A stretch of 16,555 nucleotides of DNA from Bacteroidota bacterium (GCA_023411265.1 JAEYOX010000120.1:1-16555); one strand, 5' to 3'. Positions 1 to 7,261 are shown, counted from the first letter of the stretch. Translations and numbers: made by a program. Notes: generated from the sequence alone by a model not told the origin.

Positions 1-14
1 TTTAATTTTTTATT

Positions 15-338
15 ATGAACATTTTTATTTCAAATCTTAACTACAATACAGTTGAGAGCGAGTTACAAGCACTTTTCGAAAACTACGGAGAAGTGGAATC
101 AGCAAAAATCATTACCGACCGTGAAACAGGAAGAAGCCGTGGCTTCGGTTTCGTTGAAATGCCGGAAAACGAAGATGCACTGAAAGCAATTGAAGAATTA
201 AACCAAAAGGAATTCAAGCAAAAAGTGCTGAATGTATCTGAAGCACGTCCCAAAGAGCAGAAGCCAAGAAGCTTCGGCGGAAACGGAGGTGGTGGCTACA
301 ACAGAGGAGGTGGCAACGACCGCAGAAGAGACTGGTAA
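15..338 (+). CDS. RRM-domain RNA-binding protein with Gly/Arg-rich tail
   Basis: A 107-residue protein with a single RNA recognition motif (about residues 1-78) that should bind single-stranded RNA. RNP2 is visible as IFISNL (residues 3-8) and RNP1 as RGFGFVEM (42-49); the last RNP1 position is Met instead of the usual aromatic, while the two central Phe residues are kept. The tail (about 85-107) is Gly-, Asn- and Arg-rich, with RGG-like segments, and is probably disordered. Small RRM proteins of this layout are common in Bacteroidota, where they are thought to act as global post-transcriptional regulators; that role is inferred here. The ATG is preceded by an AT-rich stretch without a Shine-Dalgarno site, and the promoter lies left of the window. 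A strong intrinsic terminator follows 25 bases after the stop, so it appears to end its own transcript. Identity as an RRM protein is secure; the RNA targets are unknown. Confidence 0.93.
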   Translation: MNIFISNLNYNTVESELQALFENYGEVESAKIITDRETGRSRGFGFVEMPENEDALKAIEELNQKEFKQKVLNVSEARPKEQKPRSFGGNGGGGYNRGGGNDRRRDW

Positions 339-363
339 TATTCGATATTGTACAGAAGAAACC

Positions 364-391
364 AAAGTTCAGGATTTCCTGGACTTTTTTT
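364..391 (+). terminator. Intrinsic terminator of the RRM gene
   Basis: A ten-pair stem (364-373 with 378-387, one T-G wobble) closes a four-base ATTT loop, and a run of T covers 385-391. It lies 25 bases past the RRM stop codon, in the right orientation to end that transcript. Confidence 0.85.
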
Positions 392-403
392 ATTTTTGGG
401 AAA

Positions 404-411
404 TAGTTTTG
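404..411 (+). promoter_or_regulatory. Possible -7 box (TAGTTTTG)
   Basis: TAGTTTTG matches the Bacteroidota -7 consensus TAnnTTTG and lies just past the RRM terminator. No clear -33 TTTG is found at normal spacing. If active, transcription would start near 418 and run into the hairpin at 470-506. A chance match in AT-rich DNA is quite possible. Confidence 0.25.
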
Positions 412-469
412 GTTCTCGATATGCAGCACGTGAGGAAATAGGATATTTGGTTGATTTCTTAGTAAGTTT

Positions 470-506
470 AAACCATCCAACTCGCCGGCAATTGCAGATG
501 GTTTTT
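470..506 (+). terminator. Second terminator-like hairpin downstream of the RRM gene
   Basis: AAACCATC (470-477) pairs perfectly with GATGGTTT (497-504) around a 19-base loop, and Ts run through 501-506. It is a plausible plus-strand terminator, either a backup for the RRM gene or the end of a short untranslated transcript from the 404-411 region. No protein-coding gene was recognised between 339 and 575. Confidence 0.5.
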
Positions 507-508
507 TG

Positions 509-541
509 AAAAAAAATCCCTCCGATTATGACCGGAAGGAT
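509..541 (-). terminator. Intrinsic terminator of the fasciclin gene
   Basis: On the minus strand ATCCTTCCG pairs with CGGAGGGAT (516-541, one U-G wobble), followed by eight Ts (the A-run at 509-516 on the plus strand). It lies about 35 bases after the fasciclin stop. It abuts the plus-strand hairpin at 470-506, so the two convergent units are insulated from each other. Confidence 0.8.
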
Positions 542-575
542 CCCATAACATTAAACAAATTTACTGTAAGGAGAA

Positions 576-1130
576 TTATTCAGGAAGAATAACACCGTCC
601 ACTACATGTACAATTCCATTGGAAGCCGGTACGGAGGCAATAATGTTCACCGTTCCGTTCACGGTAGGTTTACCGTTCACCATTTTGATCGTGATATTCT
701 TCCCATCCACCATTCCAAGATTTTGCCCGTCTGAAAACTGGTCAGTTTTAATAACGCCTACATACGTATGATGCCCCAGAATGTCGCTTAATTTTCCGTT
801 GTTTTCGGGCTTCAGTAATTCCTCCACAGTTCCTGCAGGAAGTTTGTCAAAAGCTGCGTTAACCGGTGCAAAAACAGTAAAAGGCCCGGCATTGCTAAGC
901 GAAGTAGCCAGTCCAGCAGACTGAACTGCTGTTACAAGTGTTGAAAGATCGTCATTGGAAGCAGCGAGCTTCACAATATCCGGTGTGCTTTCATTGTCAA
1001 CAACGCCCTCCTGGCCTACAGCCTGGGTTTCTGTAACTTCAGTGTCTGTAGTAGTGGCCGCAGTTTCATTTTTCTTACATGAAATGAGAGTCAGTGTGGC
1101 CAATCCAAGAATAAAAAATGTTTTTTTCAT
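576..1130 (-). CDS. Fasciclin (FAS1) domain lipoprotein
   Basis: A 184-residue predicted lipoprotein. The N-terminus is a type II signal with lipobox LISC, lipidated at Cys18. A Thr/Glu-rich linker (about 20-48) follows, then one FAS1 domain (about 50-184). FAS1 hallmarks are TVFAPVNAAFDKLP (85-98), ILGHHTYVG (117-125) and the C-terminal NGIVHVVDGVILP segment. FAS1 domains are generally adhesion or ligand-binding modules; no enzymatic role is claimed. It lies downstream of nosY in the same orientation but 162 bases away. Its upstream region carries a palindrome nearly identical to the one in the nos promoter, which suggests shared control and a link to N2O respiration. FAS1 identity is secure; a role in denitrification is an inference from the shared site and position. 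Confidence 0.92.
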   Translation of the reverse strand: MKKTFFILGLATLTLISCKKNETAATTTDTEVTETQAVGQEGVVDNESTPDIVKLAASNDDLSTLVTAVQSAGLATSLSNAGPFTVFAPVNAAFDKLPAGTVEELLKPENNGKLSDILGHHTYVGVIKTDQFSDGQNLGMVDGKNITIKMVNGKPTVNGTVNIIASVPASNGIVHVVDGVILPE

Positions 1131-1196
1131 AGTACCTATATTTTTAAAATTCTTTCAGTGTTATAGGATATAGGAGAGAAGCTCTTTATCACAAGA

Positions 1197-1204
1197 TAAA
1201 ATTA
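1197..1204 (-). promoter_or_regulatory. Candidate -7 box of the fasciclin gene (TAATTTTA)
   Basis: On the minus strand TAATTTTA matches TAnnTTTG except at the last base. It is placed about 33 bp from the centre of the palindrome at 1225-1242, almost the spacing seen at the nos promoter (34 bp). The predicted start near 1193 would leave a leader of about 60 bases. Confidence 0.4.
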
Positions 1205-1224
1205 CGACGAAAAACCTAACATAA

Positions 1225-1242
1225 TTATGACTGGAATCATGT
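1225..1242. promoter_or_regulatory. FNR/DNR-like palindrome upstream of the fasciclin gene
   Basis: TTATGA-CTGGAA-TCATGT is an imperfect inverted repeat (five of six half-site pairs match). Read on the minus strand it contains ATGATTCCAGTCATAA, which differs by one base from ATGATTACAGTCATAA at the nos control region (7895-7912). The inner TGAT-N4-GTCA resembles the FNR consensus TTGAT-N4-ATCAA. It lies about 95 bases upstream of the fasciclin start codon. A Crp/Fnr-family regulator is the likely ligand; which one cannot be seen here. Confidence 0.6.
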
Positions 1243-1292
1243 TTTTGATATGGATTTTGTGAGTTTTATCATATTTTTATAACGGTACAGAT

Positions 1293-2060
1293 TTATAGAT
1301 TTTTCTTGTTAAATTTAATCAAAGACCACACAAACGGAACAATTGCCCAAACTGATAGAATCAGTAGGGATATTCCCATCCCGCCGCCGGAACCGAAAAC
1401 TTGCTGAAACACGGCACCGGCATATCCCAGCATCGCCGCTACATCAAGTTGCAGCAATACAAATATTCTGGAAAGCCCAATCGGGTTGATGGCAGTTAGA
1501 GTGGCCATAATGCTTTCAATCGGATATTCAGCAAACTGGAAGATTAGAATCAACAAAATTCCATCGTAAATAATGGCAAAGAAAATCCAGAGGAAAATAG
1601 CAATTCCGATTCCTTTGGCTCTGTCGCGACTGAAAATAGCAGCCAGCATAGCCAGCGACGTGAAAATAACCGAGAGAAAACACCCGGTGATGATGAGCGA
1701 CATTCCTGTTTCTATCGAAGAATACAGCAATATTGGAATTCCGCAACCCAATAGAAAAGCCAGAACAAGTGCCGTGGAAAGTCCCAGAAAAATATTGAAC
1801 CAGACTTTAATTCTGGGAACGGGCTGGCTGAGCAGTAACTCTACAAACTGACTGCTGTTGTACACATAAATGGTAGAAAATATAACACTCATCAGCGGTA
1901 CTACCAGTAGAACGATATTCAGCAGGCTGAGGGTGGCTTTGGTAAAATTACTTTCCAAGCCGAGTACAGACCAGGAAATGATGAAAAGCAAAACCGTGTA
2001 CAGGATAATGGTTTTGTTTTTCAGAATATCAAATAATATAAAACGTGCAATCTTGTTCAT
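1293..2060 (-). CDS. nosY: NosY, ABC transporter permease for NosZ maturation
   Basis: A 255-residue integral membrane protein, the permease half of the NosDFY maturation system in the cytoplasmic membrane. NosDFY supports assembly of the CuZ centre of N2O reductase. About six hydrophobic segments are visible (roughly 17-35, 45-65, 89-112, 120-143, 150-174, 228-248). A cytoplasmic-loop segment ELLLSQPVPR (74-83) and INPIGLSRIFVLLQLD (191-206) are typical of the family. Its ATG overlaps the nosF stop by four bases (ATGA), so the two are probably translationally coupled, as expected for subunits of one transporter. It is the last gene of the nos cluster; no strong terminator is seen after it. 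Length and context fit NosY well. Confidence 0.9.
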   Translation of the reverse strand: MNKIARFILFDILKNKTIILYTVLLFIISWSVLGLESNFTKATLSLLNIVLLVVPLMSVIFSTIYVYNSSQFVELLLSQPVPRIKVWFNIFLGLSTALVLAFLLGCGIPILLYSSIETGMSLIITGCFLSVIFTSLAMLAAIFSRDRAKGIGIAIFLWIFFAIIYDGILLILIFQFAEYPIESIMATLTAINPIGLSRIFVLLQLDVAAMLGYAGAVFQQVFGSGGGMGISLLILSVWAIVPFVWSLIKFNKKNL

Positions 2061-2770
2061 TTCTTCATTTCTTTTAAAATAGCCACGATTCCTTCCGAGA
2101 TTTTCCTTGTGTTGGTTTCTTTTTTCAGATCGTCCACAGATTGATGAACGATCACCTTCCCTTCGTTCATAAACACAATCTCGCTGATGATGTCATCCAA
2201 TTCACTTAGAAGATGCGAAGTGATGATGACGAGCTTGCCTTTACTTTTCTCTTTTATAATTTTATTTTTTAGAATTTCAGAAGCCAGAGGATCTAGGCCG
2301 GCAGTGGGTTCATCTAAAATAATAGTAGTGGGATTGAACATAAATGCCAGCACGGCACTCACTTTTTGAGTGGTTCCTCCGGAGAGTGTGCTCATTTTTT
2401 TATCATAAATCTTTTCCAGTTCGAAAGCCTCCAGCAATTCCGTGTCCAAATCACCATGGGGATTTTTACGGATATTACGGATCATCTTAATGGTTTCTTC
2501 AATGGTCATATTTTCCGGATAGCGACCTATTTGTGGCATATAACCGATGGTTTCCCGATATTTGTAATGGTCTTTTACGCTTTCATTATTTACAGTAATA
2601 TCGCCTGTTTCCAGCACGTTCAGGCCCAGAATACACTTGATGAGGGTTGTTTTTCCGCAGCCGTTGGGGCCAATAAGTGCGATGGAATGTCCTTTCTGGA
2701 AACTGAGGTTGACATCATTCAGCGCAGTAAATTTGTTGAATTTTTTAGTAAGATTTTTTATTTCTATCAT
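2057..2770 (-). CDS. nosF: NosF, ABC transporter ATPase for NosZ maturation
   Basis: A 237-residue cytoplasmic ATP-binding subunit that drives the NosDFY complex. All ABC motifs are intact: Walker A GPNGCGKTT (34-42), Q-loop Gln80, a slightly degenerate signature LSGGTTQK (129-136), Walker B IILDEP (150-155) with the D-loop AGLD following, and the switch His186 in ITSHLLSE. The overlap with nosY and the 33-base gap from nosD place it firmly in the nos operon. By sequence alone it could be any CcmA/NosF-type ATPase; the neighbours decide the assignment. Confidence 0.92.
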   Translation of the reverse strand: MIEIKNLTKKFNKFTALNDVNLSFQKGHSIALIGPNGCGKTTLIKCILGLNVLETGDITVNNESVKDHYKYRETIGYMPQIGRYPENMTIEETIKMIRNIRKNPHGDLDTELLEAFELEKIYDKKMSTLSGGTTQKVSAVLAFMFNPTTIILDEPTAGLDPLASEILKNKIIKEKSKGKLVIITSHLLSELDDIISEIVFMNEGKVIVHQSVDDLKKETNTRKISEGIVAILKEMKK

Positions 2771-2803
2771 GATATTTTGTTTGACAGATGAAGCTTCGCT
2801 CCA

Positions 2804-4030
2804 TTATCTCTCTACAGGTTTCATTAATGGTTCGCGGTCTACAAAACTTTCAGGAGTAAGGCTTGGAATGATTTTCTCCGATTTGTCCAAAAGATCCACA
2901 AAAAAAGTTCTGAAAAGTAACATCACAGCGGGGTTTCGCTCCACCAGAACAGAATACAGACTCAACGGGTGAAAGGGAACATCGCCAATCTTGTCTTTAT
3001 CCAGATCATATCCTGCATATTTATCCCAGTAATTTTGTTTGAAATCGTTCATTACCGTACTTCCATTTGTACTTACATCAAAAGTATTGTTGATAAAATT
3101 ATTTTTAAAAAGTCTGTTTTCCATACAGTTGGAGTTTAATTTCAAAGCCCATCCGTTGTCCTCAAAATGATTGTTGTAGAAGTCGATTTTGGTGGCACCG
3201 TCCGCAAAAATGGCTGTGGTATTCTTTTCGAACGTATTGCCTTTTATTTTACTATAAGAAATTTCTTTTAGAAGCAAACCGAAAACGCTGTCGCCCCAGT
3301 TGTTGATAAAACGGTTATTGTACATGCTCACATTCATGGCATACATCACAGCTACTCCTGCTCCGTTGTTGTCGAATATATTGCCGGTGTACACACTGTC
3401 GTCCGAAAACATAAAATGCAAACCGTACCTAAGATTGTTGCGGGAAAGGTTTTTGAATATGAAACACCTCTTGTTTTTTTCAAGATAGATTCCGTCTTTG
3501 TGTCCGCTGATGTAATTGTTTTTAACCCAGATTTCCGAGCTTCCCAAAAGGTGGATCCCGTCACCGATATTTTCCTGTGAAGTTCCTCTGTTGGTGGTTA
3601 TCTTATTATTCTGAATCAGGCACTTGTAGCCTCTCTGAACATAGATTCCGAAGTAATTGTTTTCAAAAATATTATCTTCGATGACGGAATTGCTGCTGGA
3701 GTAGATGTGCACGGCAGAAACACTTCTGATCTCATCTCTTCCTGAATTAATAAGTTTGAATCCTTTAAGAGTAATACGGTCAGCCTTAAAAGTGATAATT
3801 TCACTCTTCAGTTGGCCGTCTATCACAGGTCTGCCAATGCCGATGAGGGTAAGAGATTTTTCCAGATGGATGGGGCCTTCTCTGTAAATTCCTTTTTCTA
3901 CAAGAATGCTGTCGCCGCTTCTGGCAGCCGCGACAGCTTGTTTTATCGTTCTGAATTGTTCATTTTTACCAACCTTCAGGGTTTTTGAAAAGGCGAAGAT
4001 GGGTAGAAATAAAAGCAGAAGTTTATACAT
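2804..4030 (-). CDS. nosD: NosD, periplasmic beta-helix protein for NosZ maturation
   Basis: A 408-residue exported protein. Residues 1-15 form a Sec signal peptide (hydrophobic LLLLFLPIFAF core), probably cleaved near FS-K. The body (about 25-330) is a right-handed parallel beta-helix of the CASH/NosD family, with many repeated N-N-x-F/I turns such as IEDNIFENNYFGIY and YNNRFINN. The family end motif NYWDKYAGYDLDKDKIGD (333-350) is present. NosD works with NosFY on the periplasmic side to supply or assemble the CuZ site. The length is normal for NosD. It lies 36 bases after nosL and 33 before nosF. The ABC partners next to it make the assignment strong. Confidence 0.94.
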   Translation of the reverse strand: MYKLLLLFLPIFAFSKTLKVGKNEQFRTIKQAVAAARSGDSILVEKGIYREGPIHLEKSLTLIGIGRPVIDGQLKSEIITFKADRITLKGFKLINSGRDEIRSVSAVHIYSSSNSVIEDNIFENNYFGIYVQRGYKCLIQNNKITTNRGTSQENIGDGIHLLGSSEIWVKNNYISGHKDGIYLEKNKRCFIFKNLSRNNLRYGLHFMFSDDSVYTGNIFDNNGAGVAVMYAMNVSMYNNRFINNWGDSVFGLLLKEISYSKIKGNTFEKNTTAIFADGATKIDFYNNHFEDNGWALKLNSNCMENRLFKNNFINNTFDVSTNGSTVMNDFKQNYWDKYAGYDLDKDKIGDVPFHPLSLYSVLVERNPAVMLLFRTFFVDLLDKSEKIIPSLTPESFVDREPLMKPVER

Positions 4031-4066
4031 TTTTAATTTTTTCTTTCCGATTCAAACGGAATAATA

Positions 4067-4480
4067 TTATTGAATGACTGTAGCTCCCAGTTCAGCGGCT
4101 GCTTTTTCAGCAGCTGCCTTGTCTTTGTAAGCCTGCGTATTGCCTCCCATCGGACTTTTTATGTTTCCGCCCTGCACGAGGGTTGCGGTGCCTCGATCGA
4201 AGAAAGTTCCGGTAGGGAAGTCTGCTACATATTCTACTGCATTCTGAGCAACATCGGTGTTAGATGTTGTGTAATCATCCATACAACTGATGTCGTCAAA
4301 TTTATAATTTCTTCCTTTCTGTGTTACGAGTTGTGTGGCAAACTTGGCTTCAGTAATGGTCATTTTACAATTTTCACACTGGTCTTTACCGGTAGCGATT
4401 TCTGTAGGACCACTTTCCGAACACGCTGTTAATAGGATGGTGGCTGCGCCGGCTACGAATAAGTTTTTGATTAGTTTCAT
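4067..4480 (-). CDS. nosL: NosL, copper-chaperone lipoprotein
   Basis: A 137-residue lipoprotein that delivers Cu(I) towards the NosZ maturation machinery. The lipobox LTAC puts the lipid on Cys20. The copper site CxxCxM is visible as CENCKM (35-40), and a further Cys-Met pair lies at 66-67 (ISCMDD). The C-terminal third holds a repeat-like segment GNTQAYKDKAAAEKAAAELGA that matches the NosL fold with its two similar halves. It sits between the four-helix membrane protein gene and nosD. Upstream (4481-4580) is a gap with a long inverted repeat. The identity is secure. Confidence 0.93.
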   Translation of the reverse strand: MKLIKNLFVAGAATILLTACSESGPTEIATGKDQCENCKMTITEAKFATQLVTQKGRNYKFDDISCMDDYTTSNTDVAQNAVEYVADFPTGTFFDRGTATLVQGGNIKSPMGGNTQAYKDKAAAEKAAAELGATVIQ

Positions 4481-4512
4481 ATTTTTATATTTAGGGATTG
4501 TATGATATGAAA

Positions 4513-4564
4513 TCCCAATCCTGATAAAAAAACTTCATAAAAATTTCCAGTGTCAGGATTGGGA
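4513..4564. repeat. 12-bp perfect inverted repeat between the membrane protein gene and nosL
   Basis: TCCCAATCCTGA (4513-4524) is the exact reverse complement of TCAGGATTGGGA (4553-4564), with a 28-base AT-rich loop. A second AGGATTGG follows directly (4565-4572). The hairpin starts 16 bases after the stop of the membrane protein. It has no good T-run on the minus strand, so it is a poor terminator. An RNA processing or 3'-end stability element within the operon fits better; this is inference. Confidence 0.6.
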
Positions 4565-4580
4565 AGGATTGGTTTATATT

Positions 4581-5168
4581 TCACACTGTTTTTTTCGCCC
4601 GCCTATATTCTACAATGGCTAAGATAAGTAAAATAACGGCAACACCTATCATGATTCCTCCGCCAATATTAGGGTAAGACCAAACTTCAAAATTAAGTAG
4701 CTGTTTGTATCCGATTAAAGGAGGTTGATAGGACATTCCCGGAACAATGATGGCAGCATTGGGATCTAGGTTGTGTCCGTAATCATAAAGCCAGTAATAA
4801 AAATCTCCCATAAAAGCAATTCCAAAAATAAGGAACAGAATGGTAACGCTGTACAGGAGGGTTCTGTTCTTCAGAAGTGCTGCCAAAATACATAACAAAG
4901 CAAAAAAGCCAATTGCATAAGGTAAGAAAGTGAACTCCCAAAATTCGTCCGCATGAATTTCCTTCATCCCGATATAATGATTCAATCCGTTTATAATTTC
5001 ATACTCCCCGGATACCTTATCGGCGTGCAGAAACATGGCAAGTCCTTCAGGGTATTGCGGTGCACTTAGATATATCGACCATATAGGAGTGAAAATGCTA
5101 ATAATTAAACCGATACCACATAGCAGCAGTATTAATCGGGATAGCGTGGTTAATGAATTATTTTTCAT
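4581..5168 (-). CDS. Four-helix membrane protein of the nos cluster (NosB-like)
   Basis: A 195-residue membrane protein with four predicted helices (about 11-30, 72-93, 100-124, 167-187). A soluble loop lies between helices 1 and 2 (about 31-70), and a conserved-looking segment between helices 3 and 4 reads GHNLDPNAAIIVPGMSYQPP. That segment and the position directly downstream of nosZ fit the poorly understood integral membrane protein found after nosZ in clade II clusters, called NosB in some species. Its function is not established; a role in NosZ maturation, heme/copper handling or electron transfer has been considered for such proteins. The loop after helix 3 has His127 and Met139, but no obvious metal motif. 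The symbol is left blank because the match rests on memory of the family and on context. Confidence 0.7.
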   Translation of the reverse strand: MKNNSLTTLSRLILLLCGIGLIISIFTPIWSIYLSAPQYPEGLAMFLHADKVSGEYEIINGLNHYIGMKEIHADEFWEFTFLPYAIGFFALLCILAALLKNRTLLYSVTILFLIFGIAFMGDFYYWLYDYGHNLDPNAAIIVPGMSYQPPLIGYKQLLNFEVWSYPNIGGGIMIGVAVILLILAIVEYRRAKKTV

Positions 5169-5227
5169 TTTTTGATTTTTTTAGATATTGATCTTTGGTG
5201 TCTTATCTTTGGCACGCGAAAATCAGA

Positions 5228-5256
5228 AAAAAGAAAGGGCAGAAAAACTGCCCTTT
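5228..5256 (-). terminator. Intrinsic terminator after nosZ, inside the nos cluster
   Basis: AAAGGGCAG and CTGCCCTTT form a nine-pair perfect stem (5234-5242 with 5248-5256) around a five-base loop, followed on the minus strand by C and then six Ts. It lies 10 bases past the nosZ stop. It should release most transcripts after nosZ and lower expression of the downstream maturation genes, or protect the nosZ mRNA end. Confidence 0.82.
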
Positions 5257-5266
5257 TAAAGATTAC

Positions 5267-7261
5267 TTATTTAACTTCACCTTGTTTTACAGGCCCTTGC
5301 GCATTATCTTTTTTATTATTGAGGTGATACGTCAGCGGTACGTTGCTTCCTGCCGGAGATACGCGTACATATCCCTGCATTTCCTGATGCAGTGCAGAAC
5401 AGAAGTCGGTACAGTACATCGGGTACATTCCCGGTTTCTTAGGATCCCACCGTAACGTCGCGGTTTCCCCCGGCATCACCAGCAATTCTGCATTCTGAGC
5501 TCCTTTGATGGCAAAGCCATGAGGCACATCCCAATCCTGTTCCAAATTAGTTAGGTGGAAGTAGACTTCGTCTCCTACACGTATTCCTTCAATATTGTCC
5601 GGTGCAAAGTGAGAACGGATAGAGGTCATATACACATGAACTTTGTTACCTTCGCGAACGACTTTAGATTCGTTCTCACCTTTAGTTGCATAAGGGTGTT
5701 TGTTCTCTTCTATTTTATAGAACTTCACCTGATCTTTCATGAAGAGTTCTGCCGGGCCGGCTTGCGCATAGTGAGGTTCGCCATGCGTTGGGAAATCCAG
5801 AAGAAGTTTCATTTTGTCGCCGCTGATGTCAAATAACTGCGCAGAATGTGGAAGTTCCGGTCCAACAGGAATATATCTGTCTTTAGTGATTTTATTATAT
5901 GCTACCAGATATTTACCGTAAGGCTTGCTGCTGTCGCCACCTACTACCATCAGGTGTCCTACAGAGTAGAAAGTAGGCTGTCTGTCTAAAACTTCCAGAG
6001 TTTCAATATTCCATTTCACTACCTCAGATGATACGAAATGGGAAGTATAGGCATTTCCTTTTCCGTCAAATTCGGTGTGGAGTGGGCCGAGGCCTGGCTT
6101 CTGAACTTCTCCGTGAAGAGCGGATTCGTACTTGATAATTGGAATTCCGTCAAATTCACCAGCGAAATCTTTGTTGGCAATAGCTTTTTGAATTTTATCA
6201 AAGCTGAATACAGGAATTAAGGCAGCCAGTTTTCCGGAGCCTACGATGTACTCACCGGTAGGATCTACATCGCAACCGTGCGGTGATTTAGGACAAGGAA
6301 TAAGGTAGCAAATGTCTTTCAACTCTTCAGCGCTGAGTACCATAACTTCTTTCTTGATGGTAGAAGTCGCCATGTGCTTTTCTTCATCCCACTTATTGTG
6401 AGCGTATTCCACTGCCATTTTCTTACCTTTTCCTGCTTTCAGATATTCCTCCGCTTTTTTCCAGTTCACCGCCATGATGAAATCTTTTTCATTTTGAGAA
6501 GCATTCACTTCAAGAAGCGTGTTGGCTTGTTCAGAATTGTAGCATGAGAAGAAGAACCATCCGTGGGATTTTCCTTTTCCTGCATGCGAAAGGTCAAAAT
6601 TGAATCCGGGTGCTTCGATCTGGAAAGTAATATCCATTTCCCCGCTGTCTTTGTTAATTCCAATGAAGGACAAATATCCTTTAAAATTTTGTTTGAAAGA
6701 TTCAATAGGAACGTCATCCTGTCCGTCAGCTGGAACTGCAAAACGGGTTCCTGCAACTACGTATTCCGTATTTTCCGTTAGGAAGGGAGAAGAGTGATTT
6801 CCTGCAGAGTTGGGAATTTCAATAATTTCAACTGTTTTGAATGTTTTCAAATCAAGTCTGGCAACACGCGGGGTATTGTTGGCATTAGCGAACAGCCATC
6901 TTCCGTCTATCTCACCGTTGGTTTGGGATAATGAAAGGTGGTGTTGATCGTCCCAGGGGATAAATCCGTGAGAAGTTTCAAGCATGGGTTTCGTTTCCTC
7001 GCTGTAACCGTATCCGTTTTCTGGATGTTGGGAGAAGACAGGAAGTACTTTGATGGTTCTGCCGCTAGGTAAACCAACTACGCTCACTTGTCCGCTGAAA
7101 CCGCCACTTACAAAGTTATAAACTTCATCCAGTTTGCCTGGAGCTACATACACTTTTTGGGCTGCATCGCCACTTACCGCCGTCTCGGTTCCTTTCGGTT
7201 TACATGCGACGATGGTTATTGCTGCTAATGCGGCAAATCCTAATTGCTTATAAGTTTTCAT
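5267..7261 (-). CDS. nosZ: Nitrous oxide reductase, clade II, lipoprotein form
   Basis: The 664-residue catalytic subunit that reduces N2O to N2. The ATG at 7261 is chosen because it gives a clean lipoprotein signal (lipobox IVAC, lipidated Cys20); an in-frame Met 15 residues upstream adds a non-signal extension. There is no twin-Arg motif, so export is by Sec, as in clade II. The seven-bladed propeller fills about 45-520. The N-terminal CuZ ligand motif is DQHH (105-108), the clade II form DxHH, and a further ligand region reads EPHY (495-498). The C-terminal cupredoxin domain (about 530-640) has the CuA set Cys617, Cys621, His625 and Met628 plus His581. All catalytic features look intact. 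A lipid anchor implies NosZ is held at a membrane facing the periplasm. It is the second gene of the operon, 72 bases after the cytochrome c gene. Confidence 0.97.
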   Translation of the reverse strand: MKTYKQLGFAALAAITIVACKPKGTETAVSGDAAQKVYVAPGKLDEVYNFVSGGFSGQVSVVGLPSGRTIKVLPVFSQHPENGYGYSEETKPMLETSHGFIPWDDQHHLSLSQTNGEIDGRWLFANANNTPRVARLDLKTFKTVEIIEIPNSAGNHSSPFLTENTEYVVAGTRFAVPADGQDDVPIESFKQNFKGYLSFIGINKDSGEMDITFQIEAPGFNFDLSHAGKGKSHGWFFFSCYNSEQANTLLEVNASQNEKDFIMAVNWKKAEEYLKAGKGKKMAVEYAHNKWDEEKHMATSTIKKEVMVLSAEELKDICYLIPCPKSPHGCDVDPTGEYIVGSGKLAALIPVFSFDKIQKAIANKDFAGEFDGIPIIKYESALHGEVQKPGLGPLHTEFDGKGNAYTSHFVSSEVVKWNIETLEVLDRQPTFYSVGHLMVVGGDSSKPYGKYLVAYNKITKDRYIPVGPELPHSAQLFDISGDKMKLLLDFPTHGEPHYAQAGPAELFMKDQVKFYKIEENKHPYATKGENESKVVREGNKVHVYMTSIRSHFAPDNIEGIRVGDEVYFHLTNLEQDWDVPHGFAIKGAQNAELLVMPGETATLRWDPKKPGMYPMYCTDFCSALHQEMQGYVRVSPAGSNVPLTYHLNNKKDNAQGPVKQGEVK

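Noticed and set aside
232..441. Alternate-frame open frame across the RRM gene tail
   Set aside because: It is a frame shadow of the Gly/Arg-rich region and runs through the terminator hairpin.
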